Notes: a model not told the origin generated them from the sequence alone. A DNA stretch of 48,195 nucleotides from Diplocloster agilis (GCF_019042275.1 NZ_JAHQCW010000043.1:1-48195); one strand, 5' to 3'. Shown: positions 32,775-41,112, counted from the stretch's first letter. Program-made: numbers and translations.

Positions 32775-33407
32775 ATGAAAGCGGTTATATTTGATATGGA
32801 CGGAGTAATCATAGACAGCGAACCGATTTACGCGGAACTGGAGGGCGGTTTTTTTGAGGAACAGGGCCTGTATGTACCGGCGCAGGTCCGGAAGACCTTC
32901 GTTGGCGGATCAATGAAAAATATGTGGGCCAAAGTGTCCGAACTCAATCCCGGGACTTCACCGGATGAATTAATGGCGGCTTATCAATTGTACAGAAATA
33001 AGGTAACCTTTTCTTACAAAGAAATCCTGAACAAAGGAATACCGGAGCTGCTGGAGTATCTGAAGACGTCCGGTTATCAGATCGGTCTGGCTTCCTCCAC
33101 CAGGAGGGAGATTGTTGTGCAGGTGCTTCGCGAATGTAAGATCCTTTCTTATTTTTATGCGCTGGTCTGCGGGGATGAAGTGGTAAATGGAAAGCCCGAT
33201 CCGGAGATCTTTCTGAAAGCCGCCGAAGCACTTCATGTTTCACCCGGCGAATGCACCGTAATTGAGGATTCCCACAATGGCATCACAGCCGCTAAGAGAG
33301 CGGGGATGCATGTAATAGGTAAGGCCGACGCAAGGTTCGGCCAGGATGTCCGTGCGGCTGATAAAATCGTAACGGACATACTCGAAATCACCCCGGAGCT
33401 GCTGTGA
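32775..33407 (+). CDS. HAD superfamily hydrolase, beta-phosphoglucomutase-like
   Basis: A 210-residue cytoplasmic HAD phosphatase or mutase of subclass IA. Motif I is FDMDGVIIDSEP (nucleophile and acid Asps), motif II is ASSTRR, and motifs III/IV are KPDPEIF and VIEDSHNGI. The cap is the helical type of PgmB-like enzymes. ATG 32775 is preferred to ATG 32766, which is too near AAAGGAGA. No sugar phosphorylase is near, so a phosphatase for sugar phosphates is as likely as mutase activity. It ends 47 bp before a promoter that serves the mgtE leader. Confidence 0.88.
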   Translation: MKAVIFDMDGVIIDSEPIYAELEGGFFEEQGLYVPAQVRKTFVGGSMKNMWAKVSELNPGTSPDELMAAYQLYRNKVTFSYKEILNKGIPELLEYLKTSGYQIGLASSTRREIVVQVLRECKILSYFYALVCGDEVVNGKPDPEIFLKAAEALHVSPGECTVIEDSHNGITAAKRAGMHVIGKADARFGQDVRAADKIVTDILEITPELL

Positions 33408-33454
33408 GAAGGAGTGCCAAAGATGCCGCGCCCGATCGGGTAAATTGCGGAAAG

Positions 33455-33487
33455 GGAGTTGACAACTCCGGTATTCTGGCATACTAT
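33455..33487 (+). promoter_or_regulatory. mgtE leader promoter with palindrome over the -35 box
   Basis: TTGACA (33459-33464), 17 bp, TACTAT (33482-33487). The -35 box is embedded in a perfect palindrome GGAGTTG-a-CAACTCC (33455-33469), a possible operator. The start of transcription falls about 270 bases upstream of mgtE, leaving a long leader. Confidence 0.75.
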
Positions 33488-33523
33488 AAAAGTCTAGTAA
33501 AATAAAAAAGGGAGGAAAAATAA

Positions 33524-33619
33524 GTGGACATATGCGGACGAAGTTGCGAAATGGACAGTGACATACACTTGTGGGATAAGAGAAATACCGTTATGCCGCT
33601 TATTTTTCTGCGTGCATAG
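33524..33619 (+). CDS. Candidate 31-residue leader peptide of mgtE
   Basis: GTG 33524 follows AAGGGAGG by 8 bases and runs 31 codons to TAG. The peptide has an acidic middle (CEMDSDIHLWD, residues 8-18) and then NTVMPLIFLRA. The ribosome site is as good as that of any gene here. Codons 21-25 (AATACCGTTATGCCG) contain ACCGTTATG (33587-33595), which copies the 5' arm of the downstream terminator with one extra T. The reading frame could therefore control mgtE by attenuation, as the MgtL leader controls mgtA in Salmonella (analogy, not homology). Confidence 0.5.
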   Translation: MDICGRSCEMDSDIHLWDKRNTVMPLIFLRA

Positions 33620-33664
33620 AGAATTTCCCAAACCGGGCTGAAAGTTTGCCCTGCAAGGAATGTC

Positions 33665-33710
33665 ACCGTATGAAAGTGTTGCTTTGCGGCAGTATTTTCA
33701 TACGGTTTTT
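33665..33710 (+). terminator. Intrinsic terminator within the mgtE leader (attenuator)
   Basis: ACCGTATGAAA (33665-33675) pairs perfectly over 11 bp with TTTCATACGGT (33696-33706), followed by a T run to 33710. It lies 51 bp before mgtE, so it must be read through for mgtE to be made. The uORF segment 33587-33595 can pair with its 3' arm instead. Confidence 0.8.
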
Positions 33711-33760
33711 GTCTGTTTGGATGCTTCCTCGCTGTAAACTTAAGACAGGAGGATGAACCA

Positions 33761-35110
33761 ATGGAAAAAGAATATGATTTTGAACTGCTGAACCGGTATC
33801 TGGAAATGAGGGATTACCGGAGCTTAAAAGAGGCGCTGGCAAAAGAGAACGAAGTGGATATCGCCGACTTTATGGAAAACCTGCCCCAGGATAAGGCGAC
33901 AGTCGTTTTCCGGACGCTGCCCAAGGAGCTGGCGGCCGAGGTGTTCTCCAATCTTCCGCCGGAAACGCAGCAGATCATCATCAGATCGATCACGGATGAA
34001 GAGCTGGGAGCCATTGTGGAAGATCTGTTTGTGGATGACGCTGTGGATATGTTAGAAGAGCTTCCGGCCAATGTAGTCAAACGGGTGCTGAAAAACGCCC
34101 AGCCGGAGACCAGGAACCTGATCAATCAGTTTCTGAATTATCCGGAAAATTCCGTCGGCAGCATAATGACAGCCGAGTTTATCGATCTGAAGAAAACCAT
34201 GACGGTCAGCGACGCCATCAACCGTATACGCAGGATCGGAGAGGACCGGGAATCCATCTATACCTGCTATGTCACGGACAGCAGACGCTGCCTGGAAGGG
34301 GTGGTGACGGTCAAAGAACTGCTGCTGTCCCCGGATGAGACGGTGATTGGCGATCTGATGGAAAGGGATGTGATCACGGCCCGGACTACGGAGGATCAGG
34401 AAGAGGCCGTGCAGCGTATGATGCGCTATGACTTTATATCTATGCCTGTGGTCGATCATGAAAACCGTCTGGTGGGTATCGTCACCGTGGATGATGTCAT
34501 GGATGTTATGGAAGAGGAGGCCACGGAGGACTTTGAAAAAATGGCGGCCATGGCGCCTTCGGAGCGGCCTTACCTGAAGACCAATGTGTTTGAACTGGCG
34601 AAGAACCGGATCGTCTGGCTGCTGGTTCTGATGGTCTCCGGGATGATTACCGGCGGTATTCTGGGTAAATACGAGGCGTCTTTTGCCGCCCTGCCCCTTC
34701 TGGTGACATTCATTCCCATGCTGACGGACACCGGCGGCAATGCAGGCAGCCAGAGCAGTACGCTGGTGATCCGTGGTATGGCAGTCGGAGAGATTCGTCC
34801 CGCGGACTTTTTGAAGGTGCTCTGGAAAGAGCTGCGGGTGAGCTTCATCGTGGGGGTGGCCTTAAGTGTGGTCAATTTTATAAGGCTGGTTATCATGTAT
34901 CCGGGTAATGAACTGATCGCGTTAACCGTCGCGTTTGCGCTGCTGGCCACCGTTGTCGTAGCCAAGACGATCGGCGGCATTCTCCCGATTATAGCGAAGT
35001 CGGTCAAAGCAGATCCCGCCATTATGGCGGCTCCGCTGATTACCACCATTGTGGACGCTTGTTCTCTGGTCATCTATTTTAACGTAGCGGAACGGCTGCT
35101 GAAACTTTGA
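33761..35110 (+). CDS. mgtE: Magnesium transporter MgtE
   Basis: A 449-residue Mg2+ channel. The N domain of helical repeats (about 20-130, 'LPQDKATVVFRTLPKELAAEVFSNLPPE') is followed by two CBS domains (about 135-255) that sense cytoplasmic Mg2+. Five membrane helices start near residue 285, including the pore sequence 'FIPMLTDTGGNAGSQSSTLVIRGMAVGEI'. Length and order are those of Thermus MgtE. AGACAGGAGGATGAACCA precedes the ATG. No M-box riboswitch is seen, but the leader holds a promoter, a short ORF and a terminator. Confidence 0.95.
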   Translation: MEKEYDFELLNRYLEMRDYRSLKEALAKENEVDIADFMENLPQDKATVVFRTLPKELAAEVFSNLPPETQQIIIRSITDEELGAIVEDLFVDDAVDMLEELPANVVKRVLKNAQPETRNLINQFLNYPENSVGSIMTAEFIDLKKTMTVSDAINRIRRIGEDRESIYTCYVTDSRRCLEGVVTVKELLLSPDETVIGDLMERDVITARTTEDQEEAVQRMMRYDFISMPVVDHENRLVGIVTVDDVMDVMEEEATEDFEKMAAMAPSERPYLKTNVFELAKNRIVWLLVLMVSGMITGGILGKYEASFAALPLLVTFIPMLTDTGGNAGSQSSTLVIRGMAVGEIRPADFLKVLWKELRVSFIVGVALSVVNFIRLVIMYPGNELIALTVAFALLATVVVAKTIGGILPIIAKSVKADPAIMAAPLITTIVDACSLVIYFNVAERLLKL

Positions 35111-35154
35111 AAACCGGAATGGGGTAAGAAAGAACGGAAGAAATCCGAAAAAGT

Positions 35155-35187
35155 GAACGGCCTGGTGGGGGAGCCACCAGGCCGTTC
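35155..35187. other. Perfect 14-bp hairpin downstream of mgtE
   Basis: GAACGGCCTGGTGG-gggag-CCACCAGGCCGTTC. No T run follows, so it is not a textbook terminator, though its stability would suit a transcript end or a 3' stabiliser. The rest of the gap to 35426 is AT-rich, with TATAAT-like boxes at 35361-35366 and nearby, but no gene I can support. Confidence 0.6.
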
Positions 35188-35426
35188 GATGAGGGGAGTA
35201 TAAATAATTAAATAAGGGGTTATAAATGTAAAAAAATCTTTGAAGGGTAAATTTTTTTACTATTCGATTATAATATATTCTTTTTCAATTTGCAATAAAA
35301 AATCGAAAATTCCCGAAATTATCCGGTTATACCGTATTCTGGAAGCTCTGTTCAATTCGTATAATTCTGTTTATCCGTGGGATAATAGAGTTTGTAAATA
35401 TATTAATCCCTTAGGAGGCAGATATC

Positions 35427-35780
35427 ATGGAAAGAAATAATAATCAGAACAATTCCAAGAACAGCTCAAACTACTCTAACAGCAACAGCAATAACTACAA
35501 CAACACCAGCTCCAACAACTCCAACAACAACTCAAACAACAGCTCCAACTACAGCAATTCCAACAACAACAGCTCTAACTACAGCAACTCCAACAACAAC
35601 AGCTCCAACTACAGCAACTCCAACAACAGCTCCAACTACAGCAACTCCAACAACTACAATAACGTTTCTGATGATTATAACAACAGCAGCTCCAATGCGA
35701 ACAAAAATAATCAGAAAAACAAAAACCAGAATAAGAACCAGAACAAAAACAACTATCAGGATAAGTCCAATAACTGCTAA
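35427..35780 (+). CDS. Asn/Ser-rich low-complexity repeat protein
   Basis: A 117-residue protein made almost only of Asn, Ser, Tyr, Lys and Gln. The core (about residues 33-80) repeats SSNYSNSNN-type units several times, encoded by near-identical AACAGCTCCAACTACAGC repeats. A second part (residues about 95-112) is NKNQNKNQ-type, and the last residue is Cys. TTAGGAGGCAGATATC precedes ATG. It has no signal peptide or hydrophobic segment. It resembles small, spore- or surface-associated low-complexity proteins of clostridia in composition only, so no function is claimed. Confidence 0.75.
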   Translation: MERNNNQNNSKNSSNYSNSNSNNYNNTSSNNSNNNSNNSSNYSNSNNNSSNYSNSNNNSSNYSNSNNSSNYSNSNNYNNVSDDYNNSSSNANKNNQKNKNQNKNQNKNNYQDKSNNC

Positions 35781-35825
35781 TATTGATTAGCGGCTTTTTG
35801 TAAGGCTTACAAGGAAAAAAGATAA

Positions 35826-35868
35826 AAGATCTGCCGCAGAGGTCAGCATACTGCGGCAGGTCTTTTTC
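35826..35868 (+). terminator. Terminator after Asn/Ser-rich gene
   Basis: AAGATCTGCCGCAG (35826-35839) pairs with CTGCGGCAGGTCTT (35851-35864), then TTTC. Confidence 0.88.
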
Positions 35869-35940
35869 TCATTTAGAAACATTCACTGCTGTTCGTCCCC
35901 ATGAATATGATATGTTATAATAAGGAAGAAAGGTGATTGT

Positions 35941-36246
35941 ATGGGCTTTGAAACAATTCCGGCTAAGGATATCGACCGCTATGTCGGCCAGCCCGGAGTT
36001 TTCATTATAGATTTACGAGAGAGGGAAGAGTTCCGAAGTCAGCATATTCGGGGCGCCTATAACATACCATATGAAGAACTGGATCGTTACAAGGGGTCCT
36101 TCGGCAGCCATACGCTGATTCTGTACTGCGAAAGAGGCGGGATCAGCCTGATGGCTGCCAAACATCTGGGGGATGAAGGATATCATGTGAAAACGGTGGT
36201 CGGAGGCATTCTGGCCTACCGGGGCAGGTATCTGGAAACTGCATGA
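35941..36246 (+). CDS. Single-domain rhodanese-like protein
   Basis: A 101-residue rhodanese homology domain, a cytoplasmic sulfur-carrier or sulfurtransferase. The active-site loop is CERGGIS with Cys63; 'DLREREEFRSQHIRGAYNIPYEEL' is the conserved CH2A-type region. This size is that of GlpE/PspE-like domains. AGGAAGAAAGGTGATTGT precedes the ATG. It is the first gene of a co-directional run (yfcE-like, methyltransferase, peptidase, rdgB), but the spacing does not force an operon. Confidence 0.88.
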   Translation: MGFETIPAKDIDRYVGQPGVFIIDLREREEFRSQHIRGAYNIPYEELDRYKGSFGSHTLILYCERGGISLMAAKHLGDEGYHVKTVVGGILAYRGRYLETA

Positions 36247-36308
36247 AAACATTGACATGTTTTTGAAGTACCTTTAATATAGAGATAAGCAGTTTGGAGG
36301 AAATACAG

Positions 36309-36851
36309 ATGAAATTGATGTTCGCATCCGATATTCACGGCTCGGCATATTTTTGCGAAAAGATGCTGGAAGCCTATCAAAAAGAAGAGGCAGATCGCCT
36401 GATCCTGTTGGGCGACCTGCTTTATCATGGGCCGAGAAATGATTTGCCGAAGGATTATGCGCCAAAGCAGGTCATTTCCCTGCTGAACGAAGTAAAAGTC
36501 GACATATGCGCGGTCAGAGGAAACTGTGACGCGGAAGTAGACCAGATGGTACTGGAATTCCCGATTATGGCCGATTACTGTATTATATTGGAGGGAAACC
36601 GTACGATCTACGCAAGCCATGGACATATTTTTAATAAGGACAATCTTCCGCCGCTTAAGGAAGGCGATATCTTTATTCATGGCCATACGCATGTTTGGAA
36701 AGCCAAGAAAAGAGAACATTATGTTCTGTTAAACCCCGGCTCCGTATCTTTGCCGAAAGAGGGCAATATCCAAACCTATGGCATTTTGGAAGACGGTTTG
36801 TTTACGGTCAGAGGGTTCGGGGGAGAGATTGTAAAGAGTCTTAAGGTGTGA
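36309..36851 (+). CDS. yfcE: YfcE-type metallophosphodiesterase
   Basis: A 180-residue phosphodiesterase with the two-metal calcineurin-like fold. Motifs are D-x-H (ASDIHGS, residues 7-9), GD (LLGDLLYHGPRND), GNCD (VRGNCD), H (YASHGH) and GHTH (HGHTHVW). E. coli YfcE hydrolyses artificial phosphodiesters; the physiological substrate is unknown. ATG 36309 follows TTTGGAGGAAATACAG; the upstream TTG at 36294 overlaps this site. A second YfcE/MJ0936-type protein sits at 40385, so the segment has two members. Confidence 0.88.
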   Translation: MKLMFASDIHGSAYFCEKMLEAYQKEEADRLILLGDLLYHGPRNDLPKDYAPKQVISLLNEVKVDICAVRGNCDAEVDQMVLEFPIMADYCIILEGNRTIYASHGHIFNKDNLPPLKEGDIFIHGHTHVWKAKKREHYVLLNPGSVSLPKEGNIQTYGILEDGLFTVRGFGGEIVKSLKV

Positions 36852-36893
36852 TGGGATAAAGGCGGTATAAAAGAAGAACCTTTGGAGGAATAT

Positions 36894-38051
36894 ATGGAAA
36901 AAATAGAATTGATTGCCCCCTGCCATTTTGGCCTGGAGGCAGTTTTAAAACGGGAACTGCAGGATCTGGGTTATGAGATCAGCTGCGTGGAAGACGGACG
37001 GATTACATTTTACGGGGATATGGCCGCTATACCCAGGGCGAATATCTTTCTCAGAACAGCGGAGCGGATCCTGTTAAAAGTCGGCAGCTTTCGGGCTACA
37101 ACCTTTGAAGAGCTGTTCCAGGGAACCAAAAATATCCCATGGGAAAACTATATTCCCAAGGATGGAAAGTTCTGGGTTACGAAGGCGTCTTCGATCAAAA
37201 GTAAGCTGTTCAGTCCTTCGGATATCCAGTCAATCATGAAAAAGGCGATGGTAGAGCGGATGAAGCAGTCCTACCATGTGGAATGGTTCCCGGAAGATCA
37301 GGCGGAGTATCCGGTGCGGGTATTTTTATATAAGGATGAGGTATGCGTGGGAATCGACACCTCGGGAACCTCCCTGCACAAGCGGGGATACCGGCAGCTG
37401 ACCAGTAAGGCGCCTCTGACAGAAACCCTGGCTGCCGCGCTGATCATGCTAACCCCGTGGAATAAGAGCAGGATACTGGTGGATCCATTCTGTGGAAGCG
37501 GGACATTTCCCATCGAAGCGGCTATGATGGCGGCGAATATCGCTCCCGGGATGAACCGGAACTTTACGGCGGAGGCCTGGACGAACCTGATTCCGAAGAA
37601 GTCCTGGTATGAGGCGGTAAATGAGGCCAACGATCTGATCGAAGATGATATCGATGTGGATATCCAGGGCTACGATATCGACGGGGCGGTGGTAAAATCA
37701 GCCAGGGAGAACGCCAGGGAAGCCGGAGTGGATCATCTGATCCATTTTCAGGAACGGCCTGTCGGCGCTTTGAACCATCCAAAAAAATACGGTTTTCTGA
37801 TTACCAATCCTCCCTATGGGGAAAGACTTGAAGACAGAGAGAATCTCCCCGCTCTGTACTCCCAGATCGGAGAGGCATATAAGCGGCTGGACTCCTGGTC
37901 TGCCTATATTATCACCAGCTACGAAGACATTGAGAAATATATGGGCAGGAAGGCTGACAAGAACCGGAAGATTTATAATGGAATGTTAAAAACATATTAT
38001 TACCAGTTTCTGGGGCCTAAGCCCCCAAGGAGAGAAGCGGGGATCAATTGA
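36894..38051 (+). CDS. THUMP-domain rRNA (guanine-N2-)-methyltransferase, RlmL/YpsC-like
   Basis: A 385-residue RNA methyltransferase. The N-terminal ferredoxin-like and THUMP part covers about residues 1-160. A Rossmann SAM domain follows, with DPFCGSGTFPIEAA (198-210) and the amino-methyltransferase motif NPPYGERL near residue 300. Bacterial homologues with this layout N2-methylate a guanine of 23S rRNA. TTTGGAGGAATAT precedes ATG 36894. The next gene's TTG start overlaps its stop codon, so the peptidase is translated from the same message. Confidence 0.9.
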   Translation: MEKIELIAPCHFGLEAVLKRELQDLGYEISCVEDGRITFYGDMAAIPRANIFLRTAERILLKVGSFRATTFEELFQGTKNIPWENYIPKDGKFWVTKASSIKSKLFSPSDIQSIMKKAMVERMKQSYHVEWFPEDQAEYPVRVFLYKDEVCVGIDTSGTSLHKRGYRQLTSKAPLTETLAAALIMLTPWNKSRILVDPFCGSGTFPIEAAMMAANIAPGMNRNFTAEAWTNLIPKKSWYEAVNEANDLIEDDIDVDIQGYDIDGAVVKSARENAREAGVDHLIHFQERPVGALNHPKKYGFLITNPPYGERLEDRENLPALYSQIGEAYKRLDSWSAYIITSYEDIEKYMGRKADKNRKIYNGMLKTYYYQFLGPKPPRREAGIN

Positions 38052-39754
38052 GACATAAAAAAGCGTATCTGTTTTTCATGATCATAATCGCGCTGCTGCT
38101 CTATGTACAGACAGTACCTTCTACGGGCGTGGAAGCGGTGGAACCGAACCGGCAGGCGGATCTGGACGAGAAAACCTGGAATCCCCTGATCGCCGGAAGC
38201 GTCAATAGCAGGCCGATCGCGCTGATCGTGGACAGCAAGGAAATGAAACTGCGGGATGAACAACTGTATATGGATCAGGATAAGAATCTGATGCTGCCGG
38301 TTACTGCCATTACCAACAGCTTTAATTGTGCCGTGAATCTCTATGACCGGAATAGGCTGGTGGTGGAAAAGAACGCGGTAGAGCTGGAGTTTTTGCTGAA
38401 CGGGGATATCATGTACCGGAATCAGAACGAGGTTCCGGTCACCACTTCCATGGTGGAGCAAAACGGCAGTTATTATGTTCCGCTTCAACAGGTGGCCGAC
38501 GGACTGAATTATTCTTATCAGTGGGATATAGAGGACAATCAGGCTCTGCTGGTGAATCAGAAGCCGGATGAGCCTTCGATTCCATATACTTACGACTATC
38601 GCGATAAAGGGCGCAAGCCCGCGGTGATCGATCAGGGAAAATACGGGACCTGTTGGGCGTTTGCGTCCCTGACGGCGCTGGCTTCCTCTATTCTGCCGGA
38701 AGAGAATCTGCAGTTTTCGCCGGATCATATGAGCCTGAAGAACAGCTTCTGTACAGATCAGAATTCCGGCGGGGAATACACGATGGCGATGGCTTATTTA
38801 AGCTCCTGGCAGGGGCCGGTATTGGAAGAGGATGACCCCTATGGGGACGGCTACTCGCCGGATGGGCTTAAGGCGGTGAAGCACGTACAGGAGATCCAGA
38901 TCATAGAGGGAAAGGATTTTCAGCGGATCAAGGAAGCGGTCTACAAATACGGAGGGGTCCAGTCGTCCCTCTACACCTCGCTGACAGGGTCCGCCAGCCG
39001 TTCCATGTATTATAATCAGAAGAAATACGCTTACTGTTATATAGGGACAGAGAAACCGAACCACGATATCGTGATTATCGGGTGGGACGACAATTATCCG
39101 AAGGAGAATTTTAACACCGAGCTGGAAGGCGACGGCGCGTTTATCTGCCAGAACAGCTGGGGAGAGGAATTTGGAGACGACGGTGTGTTTTATGTCTCGT
39201 ATTATGATACTAATATCGGGATGCACAATGTGGTCTATACGTCCGTGGAAGAGCCGGATAATTATGACCATCTGTACCAGTCCGATCTGTGCGGCTGGGT
39301 CGGACAGGTAGGTTACGGGTCCGATACGGCTTATTTCGCCAATGTCTATCAGGCGGAGGGAGCGGAACGGCTGCAGGCGGTGGGATTTTACGCGACCGGG
39401 AAGGATACGGAATATGAGATTTCCGTAGTGCGGGATTTTCAGGGGCCGGATTCCCTGAACCAAAGGGAATACATCCAGTCCGGGTATATCAGCAACGCGG
39501 GATTTTATACGATTCCGTTAGACGCCCCCGCGGATCTGGTCCCCGGCGAACGGTTTGCTGTTGTGGTCAAGATCAAGACGCCCAACTCCGTTCACCCCAT
39601 AGCCATCGAATATCCGGCGGATGATGTGACAATGGACGTTGACTTGACGGACGGAGAAGGCTATATTAGTTTATATGGAAGTACCTGGGATTCACTGGAA
39701 GAGAATTATCAATGTAATTTTTGTTTAAAAGCATATACGGACAACATGGAATAA
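38048..39754 (+). CDS. Secreted papain-family (C1) peptidase with N-terminal copper-amine-oxidase-like domain
   Basis: A 568-residue exported protein. The signal peptide (MRHKKAYLFFMIIIALLLYV) ends near TGVEA (residue 30). A copper amine oxidase-like N domain (about 50-170, 'LPVTAITNSFNC', 'YYVPLQQVADGL') precedes a C1 papain domain with Gln196, Cys202 (YGTCWAFAS), His339 and Asn369 (QNSWGEEFG). The C-terminal 170 residues form a beta-rich lectin-like domain. It starts at TTG 38048, whose last bases overlap the upstream stop (TTGA). It probably acts on wall-associated peptides or host proteins outside the cell. Confidence 0.88.
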   Translation: MRHKKAYLFFMIIIALLLYVQTVPSTGVEAVEPNRQADLDEKTWNPLIAGSVNSRPIALIVDSKEMKLRDEQLYMDQDKNLMLPVTAITNSFNCAVNLYDRNRLVVEKNAVELEFLLNGDIMYRNQNEVPVTTSMVEQNGSYYVPLQQVADGLNYSYQWDIEDNQALLVNQKPDEPSIPYTYDYRDKGRKPAVIDQGKYGTCWAFASLTALASSILPEENLQFSPDHMSLKNSFCTDQNSGGEYTMAMAYLSSWQGPVLEEDDPYGDGYSPDGLKAVKHVQEIQIIEGKDFQRIKEAVYKYGGVQSSLYTSLTGSASRSMYYNQKKYAYCYIGTEKPNHDIVIIGWDDNYPKENFNTELEGDGAFICQNSWGEEFGDDGVFYVSYYDTNIGMHNVVYTSVEEPDNYDHLYQSDLCGWVGQVGYGSDTAYFANVYQAEGAERLQAVGFYATGKDTEYEISVVRDFQGPDSLNQREYIQSGYISNAGFYTIPLDAPADLVPGERFAVVVKIKTPNSVHPIAIEYPADDVTMDVDLTDGEGYISLYGSTWDSLEENYQCNFCLKAYTDNME

Positions 39755-39774
39755 GAAAGCACGAGGGCTGTAAG

Positions 39775-40371
39775 ATGGAGAAAATTATTTTTGCTACCGG
39801 TAATGAAGGAAAAATGAAAGAGATACGGGAGATACTGAAAGATCTGAACATTCCGGTTCTTTCCATGAAAGACGCAGGAATTCATGTGGATATCGTGGAG
39901 GACGGAGATACGTTCGAGGAAAACGCGGTGATCAAGGCCAGGACGATTATGCAGCTGACCGGCCAGCTGGTGCTGGCGGACGATTCCGGCCTGGAAGTAG
40001 ATTATCTGAACAAAGAGCCCGGGGTCTACTCGGCCAGATACGCCGGGGAACACACCTCCTACCATATAAAAAACAGGATGATCGTGGATCGTCTGAACGG
40101 CGTCCCGGATGAAAAGCGCACCGCGCGTTTTGTCTGCGTCATTGCGGCGGCGTTCCCGGATGGGACAATCCTTACCACCCGGGCGGCCATGGAGGGAAGA
40201 ATCGGCTATGAGGAAAAGGGGGCCAATGGATTTGGCTACGATCCTATTTTCTATCTGCCGGAATATGGCTGTACCAGCAGCGAGCTTACGATGGAACAGA
40301 AGAATGAGTGCAGTCACCGGGGAAAAGCATTGCGTCAAATGAAAGAAAAATTAAAAGATCTGTTAAAATAA
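39775..40371 (+). CDS. rdgB: XTP/dITP diphosphatase (RdgB/HAM1)
   Basis: A 198-residue house-cleaning pyrophosphatase that converts XTP, ITP and dITP to monophosphates. Family motifs are ATGNEGKMKEI (residues 6-16), DDSGLEVD with catalytic Asp, GVYSARYAGE, GYEEKGANGFGYDPIF and SHRGKAL. ATG 39775 is chosen over an upstream in-frame start at 39721 because it matches the family start (MEKIIFATGN) and follows GAGGGCTGTAAG. The yfcE-like gene follows 13 bp later, a pair common in Firmicutes. Confidence 0.95.
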   Translation: MEKIIFATGNEGKMKEIREILKDLNIPVLSMKDAGIHVDIVEDGDTFEENAVIKARTIMQLTGQLVLADDSGLEVDYLNKEPGVYSARYAGEHTSYHIKNRMIVDRLNGVPDEKRTARFVCVIAAAFPDGTILTTRAAMEGRIGYEEKGANGFGYDPIFYLPEYGCTSSELTMEQKNECSHRGKALRQMKEKLKDLLK

Positions 40372-40384
40372 GGGGGAATCGTGC

Positions 40385-40870
40385 GTGAAAAAGATCCTGA
40401 TCGTAAGCGATACGCACAGACAGAATGGAAATTTACTGGAGGTAATTAAAAAGGTGAGTCCCATCGACCTGCTGATCCATCTGGGGGATGCGGAAGGAAG
40501 CGAAGAGTATATCACGGAACAGGCCGGGTGCCCGGTGGAGATTATCGCCGGGAACAATGATTTCTTCTCAGACCTGGAAAAAGAAAAAGAGATCGAGATC
40601 GGCCGGTATAAGGTCCTTCTGACTCACGGACACTATTATTATGTGTCGGTGGACGCGGAAGGAATTAAAAAGGAAGCCAGGGGACGGGGGATGGATATTG
40701 TGATGTTCGGACATACCCACCGGCCGTTGGTGGATATCGACAAAGATATCATAGCGGTCAATCCCGGAAGCCTGTCTTATCCCAGGCAGGAAGGCAGGCG
40801 TCCCAGTTACGTCATCATGGATCTGGATGCCCATGGGGAAGCACATTTTACCATAAATTATTTAAAATAA
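40385..40870 (+). CDS. YfcE/MJ0936-type metallophosphoesterase
   Basis: A 161-residue two-metal phosphodiesterase. Motifs are SDTHRQNGN (D-x-H), LGDAEG, GNNDF and GHTHRP, with HGHYYYVS between. It starts at GTG 40385 after AAGGGGGAATCGTGC. It is next to rdgB on one message, as in many Clostridia. It is smaller than the yfcE-like protein at 36309 and differs in the loops. It is followed by the tRNA cluster, for which no terminator is evident in between. Confidence 0.88.
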   Translation: MKKILIVSDTHRQNGNLLEVIKKVSPIDLLIHLGDAEGSEEYITEQAGCPVEIIAGNNDFFSDLEKEKEIEIGRYKVLLTHGHYYYVSVDAEGIKKEARGRGMDIVMFGHTHRPLVDIDKDIIAVNPGSLSYPRQEGRRPSYVIMDLDAHGEAHFTINYLK

Positions 40871-40888
40871 AAAATTTGTAAAATATGG

Positions 40889-40917
40889 TTGACAGATAAA
40901 AAACCATATAATATAAT
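40889..40917 (+). promoter_or_regulatory. Consensus promoter of the six-tRNA cluster
   Basis: TTGACA (40889-40894), 17 bp, TATAAT (40912-40917): a perfect consensus match about 40 bases before tRNA-Pro, as usual for stable RNA operons. Confidence 0.9.
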
Positions 40918-40955
40918 ATATCTTGCGTCACGGTCGGGCGCAGGTATGATCATTG

Positions 40956-41030
40956 CGGGGTGTGGCTCAGCTTGGCTAGAGCGCCTGGTTTGGGACCAGG
41001 AGGTCGCAGGTTCGAATCCTGTCACCCCGA
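40956..41030 (+). tRNA. tRNA-Pro (TGG)
   Basis: Acceptor CGGGGTG/CACCCCG, anticodon arm CCTGG-TTTGGGA-CCAGG with TGG, T loop GTTCGAATC region. 75 bases, no encoded CCA. Confidence 0.94.
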
Positions 41031-41041
41031 TAACAGGACAT

Positions 41042-41112
41042 GCAGGTGTAGTTCAATGGTAGAACACTAGCCTTCCAAGCTAGATACGTGGGTTCGATTC
41101 CCATCACCTGCT
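41042..41112 (+). tRNA. tRNA-Gly (TCC)
   Basis: Acceptor GCAGGTG/CACCTGC, anticodon arm CTAGC-CTTCCAA-GCTAG with TCC, T loop GTTCGATTC. The following spacer holds a small hairpin CGCTGACTCGTCAGCG. Confidence 0.94.

Noticed and set aside
33408-33760. M-box (ykoK) riboswitch upstream of mgtE
   Set aside because: I could not find the conserved M-box segments; a uORF and terminator fit this leader better.
35155-35187. Hairpin after mgtE as intrinsic terminator
   Set aside because: The stem is perfect but no T run follows, so it is listed as a hairpin only.
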